Part shown: one piece after another, positions 37,687-46,844 of the stretch
Layout of the letters: every line of letters starts with the position of its first letter
How positions within the stretch are numbered: the first letter of the stretch is position 1
Assembly (NCBI GenBank): GCA_020636095.1
Contig: JACJYN010000004.1
Span: 62,001 to 126,000 of the forward strand
Length of the DNA: 64,000 nt
Direction of reading: 5' to 3'
DNA from: Lewinellaceae bacterium
GTDB lineage: Bacteria; Bacteroidota; Bacteroidia; Chitinophagales; Saprospiraceae
Made by a program: the position numbers and the translations under genes
The notes under the pieces: model-generated
The model's database searches: none
Seen by the model: the letters and a program-made list of their open reading frames with translations, nothing else
Told to the model about the DNA's origin: nothing

Positions 37687-38700
37687 TCAATCTCTGGAAA
37701 CTATTACCTTCCTGGCCTTGGATGTTCCGTCTTTGAAATCTATCTTCAGGTAGTAAATTCCATTGGGCACATCAACTCTATTATCTTCCTGAAGATATTG
37801 AATAAATTGGCCCGTCACATCATATAAAGATAGGTTTGTTATCTCTGTATTTCCCTTATTCATTACATTGATCCGGCCGGTTGTGGCTGGATTGGGAAAT
37901 ACAAGAACCTCCTCTTTTCCCCCAACCTCTTCGGTTGTGGAAGTGACTTTATTGTTGATGGCGTCGATTTCCATCTGGTTCAATACTCTATTATAAATCC
38001 TGATATTATCAATGGAGCCGTGGAACGCTCTTCTGAAAGGGTTGTTTTTGACTCTTAACCCGATCAGTAAATTTCGGGGATTATTCACATTACAAAATGT
38101 GTTATCCACTACATTCCCTTCAATTTCGGCGTCTAAGTACAACTGCAGTAATCCTTCGGCGGTTCTTTGGAATATCACATTGTGCCATTTGTCATCATCG
38201 ACCCTCGAAGTGCTGATTATTGAAGGGAAATTGCCACAACCCAAAGCATTTCCTTCATATCTTCCTGCCCAGATTCTTCCCGGGAAGCCATGGGTTTGAT
38301 TGAACAATCGGATCGAATACGGGTAAGGCTCGCTTTCGCTATTCGTCCATTTTGTCAGAATATCATTGACGGCCCCGGCCAGGTCAATTTGATTTTTCGG
38401 AGCTTTCAGCCATATGGATATCGAAAAGGCACTGGAATTTTCGAAATTGATAAACGGGTTGTCCGGAAATTCAATGTAATCATTGACCCCATCAAAGAAA
38501 TAGGCGCTTTCGGGAACGTCGTTACAATCTCCTGTGAGAGCCGGGCTATTAATATCGAGGGAATGGTTGTTGTTGAGACTTTCATCCAACGCGTTACCGT
38601 TAAATGGATAAAAGGCGACTAATCCATCTTCCAGATCGATCTGGGCTGAAAGGCCAACAATGGAAAATAGCAGGGAAATACAAAGGAAGGATTTTTTCAT
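37687..38700 (-). CDS. LamG-domain protein with T9SS type A sorting domain
   Basis: 337 residues from the ATG at 38700; a TTG three codons earlier is in frame. The signal peptide ends VGLSAQ. Residues about 28-235 form a LamG/concanavalin-like domain (GLVAFYPFNGNALDES, then FSISIWLK, and HGSIDNIRIYNRVLNQ). The last 75 residues are a T9SS type A domain (LVFPNPATTGRINV, then GIYYLKI and KVIVSRD), so the protein is exported and attached to the surface. The binding target is unknown. A hairpin element lies directly upstream of its start. Confidence 0.93.
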   Translation of the reverse strand: MKKSFLCISLLFSIVGLSAQIDLEDGLVAFYPFNGNALDESLNNNHSLDINSPALTGDCNDVPESAYFFDGVNDYIEFPDNPFINFENSSAFSISIWLKAPKNQIDLAGAVNDILTKWTNSESEPYPYSIRLFNQTHGFPGRIWAGRYEGNALGCGNFPSIISTSRVDDDKWHNVIFQRTAEGLLQLYLDAEIEGNVVDNTFCNVNNPRNLLIGLRVKNNPFRRAFHGSIDNIRIYNRVLNQMEIDAINNKVTSTTEEVGGKEEVLVFPNPATTGRINVMNKGNTEITNLSLYDVTGQFIQYLQEDNRVDVPNGIYYLKIDFKDGTSKARKVIVSRD

Positions 38701-38706
38701 TTTCTT

Positions 38707-38874
38707 CAAATATTGTTACTATTCAGCATGGGGTCTGAAATACGCCTGACGCAAAATTTTGTAGACTTTTTCCCGCTGGAACCCCTTCTCATTCCCCTTG
38801 GAAGGGGAAGGGCGGCTTACAAAATTTTGCTTGAGGGGTCAAATCACCACGATGCTGAATAGTTACCAAATATT
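38707..38874. mobile_element. MITE-like hairpin element with terminal inverted repeats and target duplication
   Basis: Direct repeats CAAATATT lie at 38707-38714 and 38867-38874. Between them, GTTACTATTCAGCAT (38715-38729) and ATGCTGAATAGTTAC (38852-38866) are inverted repeats matching at 14 of 15 positions. A second inverted pair, GCAAAATTTTGTA (38751-38763) and TACAAAATTTTGC (38818-38830), and a central palindrome (TTCCCCTT GG AAGGGGAA, 38792-38809) nest inside. It carries no ORF. The structure is that of a non-autonomous element; the parent transposase is unknown. Confidence 0.65.
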
Positions 38875-38990
38875 TTAATTATAAAACAGTCTCCGAGTTT
38901 CTCAAACGGTTTATATCCTATAACCACATAACAATTTACCCCAAGGCCCAAGCCTCAGCACCACATAATACCCTTGAAGCCCAAATGAAG

Positions 38991-41900
38991 CTATATCTCC
39001 CTCGGCGCCGTTACCTCCACCCACCTTCCCGGAACACGGGCATTGATACTATTATCGTACATCGCTTCACACGATACCGCGGGCAGATAGAACCGGCCCT
39101 GGTAGGCGGCGTTCAGTTGCACCCGGTAGGTTTCCGATTGCCGCTCGGCCAGGCCGAAGAAGGTGTTCACCCGGTCATCTCGGATGTCCTGATAATCCGG
39201 TGGATTCGATTGTTTGAAGGCCTCGATATTATCCATCCGGGTGTTGATGATTTCCCAACCCGAAGGGAAAATCTGGTTGAGCGCCAACTCCTGATAACGG
39301 AAGGGGCGGCTGCCAGGATGAGTGATGCGCACCTCAGCAATGAAATCGGTACCCTGCGGGAGGGCCGCCGGGTCGATGCCCGCCCCTTGCATATTCTTGT
39401 AGGCCACTTCGATCTTCAGGTCATTGGCGGCGGCGGTTTCAGCGCCGGCTACCGGCTGCCCGCTGCGAATAACCCGGGCAAACAAAGTGCCCTGGCCGGT
39501 ATTTTTGACCATTACTTCCCGGCGGCCCGAGCCGTCAACAGGAATCTGTATCTGCATGACCGGTTGGTTGGAGCCGGCATTGACGGTTTTGCCATTTTGC
39601 AGCTGGTAGGTGAAAGCCAGCGTGTTCTGGGCGCCGCCTTTGCCCACGTACTTACCTATGGCCAGCAGTGAGAAAGATATTTCCTGGGTGCTGCACCAGC
39701 GGCGGCTGCTCAGCTCATCGGAAATGTATTTCACCAGGGTAGCGGCTTTTTCCCGCTCGCCCATCAGCACCAGTGTTTCCAGGATCATAGCCCGGTCGCG
39801 CAGGGCGGAGCCATAGGTATAAGACAGCTCCTGATAGGCGGGCACCTGGGTTTCCAGCTTGCCGGTAATGGCTTTGGCAGCCTCCGGTTTTCCGGCTGTT
39901 GCGTAGGCGGCCGCCAGCGTCCAGGCAGCCTGTAGGGTGAGCCCTTTGTATTCGCGCAGGCGGTTCATGGCTGCCATGTCCGGTTCTTTGGCCAGGGCCA
40001 GGGTGTAGAGCCGATAGGCCTGCATCAGCTCGTAGTTGTTGCGGGAATAAAAGCCATATTCCTCCATTTTAGGATCCCACATACGGGCTGTCTTTTTTTG
40101 GAATTGCGTCCATTTTTCCAACATACTGGGTGGAATCGAATACCCCAGGGCCTTGGCTTCCAGCAGGAAGTGCCCTGCGTAGGAGGTTGCCCAGTGGTCG
40201 GGTGTATTGCCGCCCGGCCAATAGGCGAAGCCGCCCTGGCCTACCTGAAATTGCTTCAACCGGCCGATTGTTGCATTGATATTGCGGGGAATCCTTTCCT
40301 GTTGGGCTTTATCCAATTCCATCAGCTGGTTGACGTAGAGTTGCGGGAAGCCGCCGGAGAGGGTTTGCTCCAGGCAGCCGTAGGGGTAGCGCAGCAAGTA
40401 TTCCAGCCGCTCTCCCAGGTTGATGGGCGGGATGCTGGAAACCTCCAGCACCGCCTCGTTGGTGCCCTTCATGCCTACCGGAGTAAAGACAAAGGTATGG
40501 GACAAGCCGCCATCCAGCACTTTGCTGTCTACATCAGTGACAAAGGGGTTGGGGTTGCGCACTTGTATCTCTATTTCCTGTTTGGAACTTTCTCCATTGC
40601 CACTGGCCGTAATGGTGAAGCGGGCAACGCCAACACCCTGGCTTACCTCGATGGGGAAGCTCACCAGTTGGTCGCCCGGCCTGGAAAACTGTACGCTCCG
40701 GGAAGCTTCGCCGATTTTTACCAGGCCGCTTGCCTCTTGCACGCTGATGGTAGCGTTGCGGACCTTATTGTCCATTGCGAATACGTTGACCGGCAGGGCC
40801 AGTTGCTCGCCGGGGCTCAACACGCGGGGTAGGGTAGCCAGCACCATCAGCGGCTGCTTAACCGGTACGGTCTTTTCAGCACTGCCGTAGGCGCCATTGT
40901 CCGCCACTACCACCATCGCCCGCACCGCCCCCACGTAGTTGGGCATGCGAATCTCGTGTTTGGCGGTTTTTCCCTTTTTCAGCTGGAAAGGGCCGAGGTG
41001 GATGGCCACCGGTTCAAAGCGGTTGGCGCGGTCGTCCTGAGCGCTCCGGCGAATCTCGCCGTCGCCGCCGATGCTTAGCAGCCGTTCCAGTTCAGCGCCG
41101 TAGGCGCCCAGCACCTGGTCGTACACATCCCAGGTGCGTACGCCGAGCGCCTCTTTGGCGTAGAAAGCATCCCAGGGGTTGGGCGTCTGGAACCGGGTCA
41201 GCCCCAGCAGGCCCTCATCGACAATGGCCAGCGTGTAGGCCATAGGCTGCCCTTTGGTTTCGGAGACCTCCACCGTGAAGGTTTGCTCTGGTTTCAGTTC
41301 TTCCGGCATTTTTAACTTTGGCGCCAGGCGGGTCGCCGGATTTTCAATCGCAATGGGGATCACTCCGTACATCCGGATCGGCAGGTCGTTCTTTACCTGG
41401 GCATGAGGTTGTATCATGGCAACGTGGGCGTAGGCGGTGGGCGCCATCTCCGGCTTGGCCTGGAAGGTGAAGGTGTTTTCCCCTTTTTTCGATTCCGCCC
41501 AGAAGGATTCCAGCACTTTAGAGCCGGTCTCGATAGTGATCAGCACCCTGCCGGCTTCTCCTTCGGGAAGGGTCAGCTTGACCTTTTCGCCGACATTGTA
41601 TTTGGGTTTGTCAGAAGTGAAGGACAGCATGGCGGCAGCTTCCCGGTAGGCGTCATTATCTTCGCCGTACCAGGGGTAGCCGGCGTAAAAGAAGTCGCCG
41701 GTGCAATGCCCCGTTTCAGTATCACAGACCCGCACCAGGTAGCGGCCCCATTCCTCCGGCGTGACCGCCCATTCGGCTTCTCCTTTGTTGTTGGTGGAAA
41801 TTTCCTGCCGAATCTGAGCGTCATAATGGGAGCTGCTGTTGAAGCGGGAAATGTCGTCGTAACCTCGGTCCCACCACCAACGCCATTCTACCCGGTAGAG

Positions 41901-44588
41901 GCCGACGCTCAGCTTGCGGTTGGCGGCGGGCTTGCCGTCTTTATTCATAGTGACAAAACTGAGGCTACCCCGTTGATTGATTTCCAGGCGCTTCTCGCCG
42001 GATTTGTTTTCCGGAATGCGAATACCGGCGTATACGTCATAAGGGTTATAAGGAATGGTGAGGTTGTCGGTGCTGAAATCGCCGCCTCGTTCGAAGACAC
42101 GGGTCTTGAAACTGGCGGACAGCTTGCCCGGCATGGGCTGTTTACCGGCGAGCCGGAATTGTAGTTGGGCTTTACCCTCGGCATTGAGGGCGCCATCGAA
42201 GACGGTGGTTGGCTGAGATTCAATTGATCGGGCGGGGTCGTCGAAAACGTAGTTGGCGTAGCCTTCGAAGGTAGTCTTACCGGAGCGGAGTTGAGCTTCC
42301 ACCTTGGCCTGCAGGTTGGCGGCAGGGGCGCCGTGCAGCCAATTGGCGGTAAGGGTGGCATTGAGTGGCTCTTCTGCCCCGTTCAATTCCCTGGCGCCAA
42401 AATCGAGCGCGATCTTGATCCGGTTGGGCTTTACGGTTTCAATGCGGATGGTTTTCTCAAAGGTGGCGCCGCCGGCCTTAACCGTGGCCATCCAGGAACC
42501 GGTGGGGTCATCCATCCGGGTGGCAAAATGTAAAGGATAGACATAGTTGACATGCCGGGCCACCGAGCGGCGTTCTTGCAATTGCCCCCGGGGATCCCGC
42601 AATTCAAAAGTAACGGGATAGTTGGGGGGGAGTTTTCCTTCCAGGTCCTCCAGAATAAAATCGAGGTAGACGGAATCTCCCGGGCGCCAAACGCCCCGCT
42701 CCCCATAGAGGAATCCTTTTAATCCTTTCTGGGCTACTGCGCCGGAAACGTCGAAACGGCTAAGTGAAAGAGAATTGCCGTCTTCCAGGCGGAGGTACCC
42801 GCGCTGTCCGCCCTGCTCGGCGATGACCACAAAGGGCTTGCGGGGCAGCTCAGCGGTAGCGATGCCCTGTCCGTCGGTCGAGGCCTCGGCAAGCAATTGT
42901 TGCTGGAAATCGTAGAATTGCAGTTTCGCGCCACTGAGCGGAGCCGAAGTACGCAGGTCAGATACGGCCACCAAATAGGAATTGTCGGTTCCGCCTTTGG
43001 CGATCAGCCCCAGGTTGGAGGCGATCACGTTGCGCTGAACGAAGCGGTCGGCGTTGTAGTAAGCCGGTGAACAAGGGTCTTCCCGGTGTTCCCAGGAGTA
43101 ACCCGGGTAATAGCCGGCGAAGCCGTACCAGTTGTCCATGATGCTCTCCGGCTCCTCTTCCTCTTTCCCGGCCACCGTGAGGGCGATGTTTCCATTTTCG
43201 GTATTTCCTTTTTCACTGCTACAGAAGTAGGTGGAATACTCGGGCCGGAAGCCCAGGCGGATTTGGTAAATGGCCTGCCCATCTTCCCGGATGAGGTCTT
43301 TGAGGTCGAGGGCATAGCGCGTCCATTCAGAGGCGCTGGCGCCAGGGTTGAGTTTGAGCAGGGGTACTTTCTTTTGCATGATAATGCGGCCCACCCGGTA
43401 CAGCTCGTTATTGCCATCCAGTTCATTGACTTGTAAAAACTGGAGGATGTTGTCATGGTGTATTTTGAAGACTTCCACTTCCACGGCGTTGAGCCCTACT
43501 GCTTCGAATGGAAAGATCAGCCCATCGGAATTGGGCATGATCACTCCCGTGCCGGCCAGCCGGACCTGCGGTTTCACGTCCTGGATGCTGATGGCCCATT
43601 CGCTGGGGTTGCGCATCCGTTTGTCATTGACGTTGCGAACGCCCGCCGCTACTTGTAGGGTTTGTTCCCCTACCAGGCGGGAAGCCGGATAGGCCCGGAG
43701 CGTATTGCCGTCGATAATGAAACGGAAGTTGCTCCCATAGCCGATTATGGTGACCAGGCCTTCCAGGGACTGAGATTCCAGCAGCGGGTCGGAGAAGTGC
43801 ACCTGAATGTATTGATCCTGCCCCTGAATGGCCCGGGCGCTGGTGACTTTGAAATCGTCGATGGCGGGAATTTCTACCTCCCGGCTGTCGCGGATGTCTA
43901 CGCCCAGCGGTTGGCCGTTCCAACTGAGGTTGACCTTTGAGGCCTGCTCCCCGCGCTTGATGTCTTCTACGTAGAAGTAATGCTCGATCCCTTCAGCAGA
44001 GTGCGACCAGCGGACGGGCAAGTCCTTTCCGTTCTGCTGAGCCGAGAGGACGGACTCTACCGCTTCGGCTTCCGCCATATCAGACGTAAACAGATAACCG
44101 TGTAGTTCCTGTTTACTTAGTTCTCTGGGATTGGCCGCGCTGATTCCATCTATGGATACTTCGAAATATGGATCGCGCGTACGGAAATCGAATTCAAAAG
44201 AGGCTGCTTCATCCGGTACGTCGGGCAGTATTTTTTTCAGGGAAACGGTAGCGATGTAGGCCGTCCCGGAAGCCAGCGGGCCGGCGGGGTCAAATCGCAG
44301 AGTCTGAGCGTCTTCCCAGGTAGCTGTACCTTCAATAGCCGGGGAAAACGATAGGAGCCGGCTGTCCGCTTCCTGTCCGATAGCGTCTTCGCCGGCAGCC
44401 AGGGTGGCGAAACGGACCCGGATAGGAGCAGAGCGGGAGACGATTCCTGAGGTGTAGCCGTAGATGTAGGAGCTGACGCTTTCCGGCATCTTTTGGGCGC
44501 GTTGTTCTTTGTTGCAGGAAGGCAGCGTAATAAAGGCGATTAGAAAAAGGAACAGTGTCAGAAGAGGAAGCCGTTTTTTGGTGGTCAT
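38991..44588 (-). CDS. alpha-2-macroglobulin family lipoprotein
   Basis: 1865 residues. The signal ends in a lipobox (LPSC, near residue 25). Macroglobulin-like beta domains fill the first half, and the bait-type region lies near the middle. The thioester motif YPYGCLEQ places Cys1405 and Gln1408, so the trap is chemically complete. GGFAYWPGGN and the following helical alpha-alpha barrel belong to the complement-like domain. Bacterial homologues (YfhM type) trap proteases in the periplasm. These often sit next to a penicillin-binding protein 1C gene; none is adjacent here. One in-frame sequence with no internal breaks. Confidence 0.94.
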   Translation of the reverse strand: MTTKKRLPLLTLFLFLIAFITLPSCNKEQRAQKMPESVSSYIYGYTSGIVSRSAPIRVRFATLAAGEDAIGQEADSRLLSFSPAIEGTATWEDAQTLRFDPAGPLASGTAYIATVSLKKILPDVPDEAASFEFDFRTRDPYFEVSIDGISAANPRELSKQELHGYLFTSDMAEAEAVESVLSAQQNGKDLPVRWSHSAEGIEHYFYVEDIKRGEQASKVNLSWNGQPLGVDIRDSREVEIPAIDDFKVTSARAIQGQDQYIQVHFSDPLLESQSLEGLVTIIGYGSNFRFIIDGNTLRAYPASRLVGEQTLQVAAGVRNVNDKRMRNPSEWAISIQDVKPQVRLAGTGVIMPNSDGLIFPFEAVGLNAVEVEVFKIHHDNILQFLQVNELDGNNELYRVGRIIMQKKVPLLKLNPGASASEWTRYALDLKDLIREDGQAIYQIRLGFRPEYSTYFCSSEKGNTENGNIALTVAGKEEEEPESIMDNWYGFAGYYPGYSWEHREDPCSPAYYNADRFVQRNVIASNLGLIAKGGTDNSYLVAVSDLRTSAPLSGAKLQFYDFQQQLLAEASTDGQGIATAELPRKPFVVIAEQGGQRGYLRLEDGNSLSLSRFDVSGAVAQKGLKGFLYGERGVWRPGDSVYLDFILEDLEGKLPPNYPVTFELRDPRGQLQERRSVARHVNYVYPLHFATRMDDPTGSWMATVKAGGATFEKTIRIETVKPNRIKIALDFGARELNGAEEPLNATLTANWLHGAPAANLQAKVEAQLRSGKTTFEGYANYVFDDPARSIESQPTTVFDGALNAEGKAQLQFRLAGKQPMPGKLSASFKTRVFERGGDFSTDNLTIPYNPYDVYAGIRIPENKSGEKRLEINQRGSLSFVTMNKDGKPAANRKLSVGLYRVEWRWWWDRGYDDISRFNSSSHYDAQIRQEISTNNKGEAEWAVTPEEWGRYLVRVCDTETGHCTGDFFYAGYPWYGEDNDAYREAAAMLSFTSDKPKYNVGEKVKLTLPEGEAGRVLITIETGSKVLESFWAESKKGENTFTFQAKPEMAPTAYAHVAMIQPHAQVKNDLPIRMYGVIPIAIENPATRLAPKLKMPEELKPEQTFTVEVSETKGQPMAYTLAIVDEGLLGLTRFQTPNPWDAFYAKEALGVRTWDVYDQVLGAYGAELERLLSIGGDGEIRRSAQDDRANRFEPVAIHLGPFQLKKGKTAKHEIRMPNYVGAVRAMVVVADNGAYGSAEKTVPVKQPLMVLATLPRVLSPGEQLALPVNVFAMDNKVRNATISVQEASGLVKIGEASRSVQFSRPGDQLVSFPIEVSQGVGVARFTITASGNGESSKQEIEIQVRNPNPFVTDVDSKVLDGGLSHTFVFTPVGMKGTNEAVLEVSSIPPINLGERLEYLLRYPYGCLEQTLSGGFPQLYVNQLMELDKAQQERIPRNINATIGRLKQFQVGQGGFAYWPGGNTPDHWATSYAGHFLLEAKALGYSIPPSMLEKWTQFQKKTARMWDPKMEEYGFYSRNNYELMQAYRLYTLALAKEPDMAAMNRLREYKGLTLQAAWTLAAAYATAGKPEAAKAITGKLETQVPAYQELSYTYGSALRDRAMILETLVLMGEREKAATLVKYISDELSSRRWCSTQEISFSLLAIGKYVGKGGAQNTLAFTYQLQNGKTVNAGSNQPVMQIQIPVDGSGRREVMVKNTGQGTLFARVIRSGQPVAGAETAAANDLKIEVAYKNMQGAGIDPAALPQGTDFIAEVRITHPGSRPFRYQELALNQIFPSGWEIINTRMDNIEAFKQSNPPDYQDIRDDRVNTFFGLAERQSETYRVQLNAAYQGRFYLPAVSCEAMYDNSINARVPGRWVEVTAPREI

Positions 44589-44845
44589 AGTTTTTGGATT
44601 TTAGTTCCTGGCAAGGTGAATTTGAAATAGAACGGGAATTCCGCAACTCCTATTCTATTCTTCTTGTTACGAATTTGAGTGCAATGTAAGTGCTTCCAGC
44701 CTACCATTCAAGTGCTAAGAGGCGGTTTCACTTATGTCCTTCGTTTTTATTATGGCTAGCCTATAATAAATTTCAAAAATATAAATGAAACAGACTCTAA
44801 ATAGGCCAGGCTGACAATTAATTTACAAAAAATCCTGACTTTTTC

Positions 44846-45481
44846 ATGGATAATCTGCTGCCACTTTTTCCATTACAATTGGTCGTCTTCCCCGGAGAAG
44901 ATTTAAACCTTCACATTTTTGAACCCCGCTATCGGCAACTCATCCAAGAAAGTGATGCGGAAGGGTTCACTTTCGGTATTCCTGCTTACATCGGCGGCAA
45001 ATTGATGACAGTAGGAACAGAGGTCAAACTGCTGAGTATCGAGAAGCTCTACCCTAATGGAGAGATGGATGTCAAAACCAGAGGGGTAGGTTTGTTTTCC
45101 ATCAAAGAGTTCTTCCGCACAGCGCCCAATAAACTCTACGCTGCAGCCGACATCGGCCGCTTGCCCCACGATACCGCCGGCGACGTGGTGGCCAACACCC
45201 ATATCCTGGAACTGGTGGAAGAATTATTTAGCCTGATGAAGATTGACAAGAACCTTCCCTCCGGCCCTAATGACTTTGTAACTTACGATTTGGCCCATCA
45301 CGTTGGCTTTTCTTTGGAGCAGGAATACCAATTCCTGTGTGTTACCGACGAGCGCAGCCGCCAGGAGTTCATGAGGGTGCATCTGGAAAAGCTGATCCCG
45401 GTCGTAAAGGAGATGGAGAATCTGCGGAAGAGAGCGGAGATGAACGGGCATTTTAAGAATGTTATTCCGCCTTCAGTCTAA
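44846..45481 (+). CDS. Lon-protease substrate-binding (LON/PUA-like) domain protein
   Basis: 211 residues, only the N-terminal domain of Lon with no ATPase or protease part. LPLFPLQLVVFPGEDLNLHIF and EPRYRQLI are diagnostic, with VGTEVKLLSIEKLYPNGEMDV in the middle. Stand-alone proteins of this kind are widespread; their role is unclear, and binding of misfolded protein or of a partner is assumed. It is divergent from the macroglobulin gene and convergent with the suf operon. Confidence 0.92.
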   Translation: MDNLLPLFPLQLVVFPGEDLNLHIFEPRYRQLIQESDAEGFTFGIPAYIGGKLMTVGTEVKLLSIEKLYPNGEMDVKTRGVGLFSIKEFFRTAPNKLYAAADIGRLPHDTAGDVVANTHILELVEELFSLMKIDKNLPSGPNDFVTYDLAHHVGFSLEQEYQFLCVTDERSRQEFMRVHLEKLIPVVKEMENLRKRAEMNGHFKNVIPPSV

Positions 45482-45522
45482 AACTCCGGAATTCACACCG
45501 GGCGGAGCAACCCTGTTTTTTC

Positions 45523-46011
45523 CTACCCTTCCGCCGCCATAGCCTGCGCCTGGTTGAGGTACTGGATAATATCTTCGAGCGCGCGGTTGGCATTTTGTTC
45601 CGAGCCCAGCAAATCCAGAATCGTTACCTGGCCAAGCACGTGATCAACAGCGTATTGGATGATCTTCCAAAGGGAGCGCACCGAGCAATCGACGGAATTG
45701 GTGCAGATGCGGAAGGCGCCGGAGTGGCTGTTGCAGAAATCTTCATCGAAAAGAGCGCCGCCCAGCGCCTGGAGTACTTCGCTGATCCGGATTTCCCCGG
45801 GCGGGCGGGAAAGCACATAACCGCCCTTTTGGCCCGGGGTGCTTTGGATAAAGCCGGCCAGCCGCAACGTGCGGGTCAGTTTGGCGACGTAGGAAGCCGA
45901 CATGCCCTCGGCTTCGCTGAGTTGGGGGATGCTCAGGCCCTCTTCACTCTCCGATCGGGCGATCCTGAGCAATATTCTGAGTCCGTATTCGTCCTGGGCT
46001 GATATCTTCAT
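45523..46011 (-). CDS. Rrf2-family transcriptional regulator, IscR/SufR-like
   Basis: 162 residues. The winged helix at the N-terminus (KISAQDEYGLRILLRIA, and GMSASYVAKLTRTLRLAGF) precedes GGYVLSRPPGEI, the Rrf2 wing. Three cysteines at 93, 103 and 109 (DFCNS, RICTN, VDCSVR) match in number and spacing class the Fe-S ligands of IscR/SufR sensors. As the last gene of the suf operon it most likely senses cluster status and represses the operon, but the operator is not identified. Confidence 0.9.
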   Translation of the reverse strand: MKISAQDEYGLRILLRIARSESEEGLSIPQLSEAEGMSASYVAKLTRTLRLAGFIQSTPGQKGGYVLSRPPGEIRISEVLQALGGALFDEDFCNSHSGAFRICTNSVDCSVRSLWKIIQYAVDHVLGQVTILDLLGSEQNANRALEDIIQYLNQAQAMAAEG

Positions 46012-46022
46012 TTTCGTTCGGC

Positions 46023-46340
46023 TTAAAACATGTCTAGGGCAAATCTGGCTTCTTCACTCATCATTTCCTTGTTCCAGGGAGGGTCATAGACCACATTGAG
46101 GCTCACTTCGGATACGCCCTCAACTTCCCATACCTTTTGTTGCACCTCCATTGGGAGTGACTCTGCTACCGGGCACATGGGGGAGGTCAAAGTCATTTTT
46201 ATATCTACCTTGCCGCCTTCCTGTATGTCGATCTCATAGATCAGCCCCAGTTCGTAAATGTCTACCGGGATTTCCGGGTCGTAAACAGTTTTGAGGGCTT
46301 CAACGATCCGTTCTTCGAGTGCTTCTTTAGATTCGGCCAT
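46023..46340 (-). CDS. sufT: SUF-system DUF59/MIP18-like protein
   Basis: 105 residues, a MIP18 (DUF59) domain: VYDPEIPVDIYELGLIYEI at the start, MTLTSPMCPVAESLPMEV with the conserved cysteine in the middle, and VVYDPPWNKEMMSEEA near the end. Proteins of this type sit in suf operons of many bacteria and assist cluster delivery. It lies 3 bases after sufE and 11 before the Rrf2 gene. Confidence 0.9.
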   Translation of the reverse strand: MAESKEALEERIVEALKTVYDPEIPVDIYELGLIYEIDIQEGGKVDIKMTLTSPMCPVAESLPMEVQQKVWEVEGVSEVSLNVVYDPPWNKEMMSEEARFALDMF

Positions 46341-46343
46341 GGG

Positions 46344-46763
46344 TTAAGATTTTGCATGTAGTGCCAATCCGTACATCTTCATTTGCCTGACCATACTGAC
46401 CAGGCCGTTGGACCGGGTGGGGGAGAGGTGTTCTTTCAACCCGATCTTGTCGATGAAGTACAACTCAGACTGAGCCACCGCTTCCGCCGGCTGGTTAGAC
46501 AATACCCGGATCAGCAGTGCGATGATGCCTTTGGTGATCACCGCATCGCTGTCGGCGGTGAAGGCCACCTTATTTCCTTCCAGGGCGGCATGGAGCCATA
46601 CCTGGCTCTGGCAACCTTTGATAAGATGATCCTCGTCTTTATATTGTTTATCGATCAGGGGCAGCTGTTTACCCAGGTCAATGATGTATTCGTATTTCTC
46701 CATCCAGTCGCTGAACAGGGAAAATTCATCGATGATTTCGTCTTGTATTTCGTTGATAGTCAT
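46344..46763 (-). CDS. sufE: SufE sulfur-acceptor protein
   Basis: 139 residues from the ATG at 46763. A longer frame to 46841 runs through a low-complexity spacer and is not used. Cys51 in LIKGCQSQVW is the persulfide-accepting cysteine, at the same position as in E. coli SufE. The C-terminus (HLSPTRSNGLVSMVRQMK) is a family hallmark. It takes sulfur from SufS and passes it to the scaffold. Confidence 0.95.
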   Translation of the reverse strand: MTINEIQDEIIDEFSLFSDWMEKYEYIIDLGKQLPLIDKQYKDEDHLIKGCQSQVWLHAALEGNKVAFTADSDAVITKGIIALLIRVLSNQPAEAVAQSELYFIDKIGLKEHLSPTRSNGLVSMVRQMKMYGLALHAKS

Positions 46764-46835
46764 CGTTGTTGGTTGGCTGGCCGTTGCTTGTTGACCGTTG
46801 TTGGTTGTTAGTTGACCCTCAACTGACAACTTTAC
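46764..46835. repeat. low-complexity GTTG-rich spacer inside the suf operon
   Basis: The 81 bases between sufS and sufE are made of short variants of GTTGGTTG and GTTGACC. Spacers of this kind recur between Bacteroidota genes. It is the only sizeable gap in the downstream half of the operon. Confidence 0.55.
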
Positions 46836-46844
46836 CGCCAAGTA

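Noticed and set aside
46764..46841. Extended N-terminus for SufE
   Set aside because: It runs through a low-complexity spacer, and the shorter start puts the active cysteine at position 51 as in other SufE proteins.
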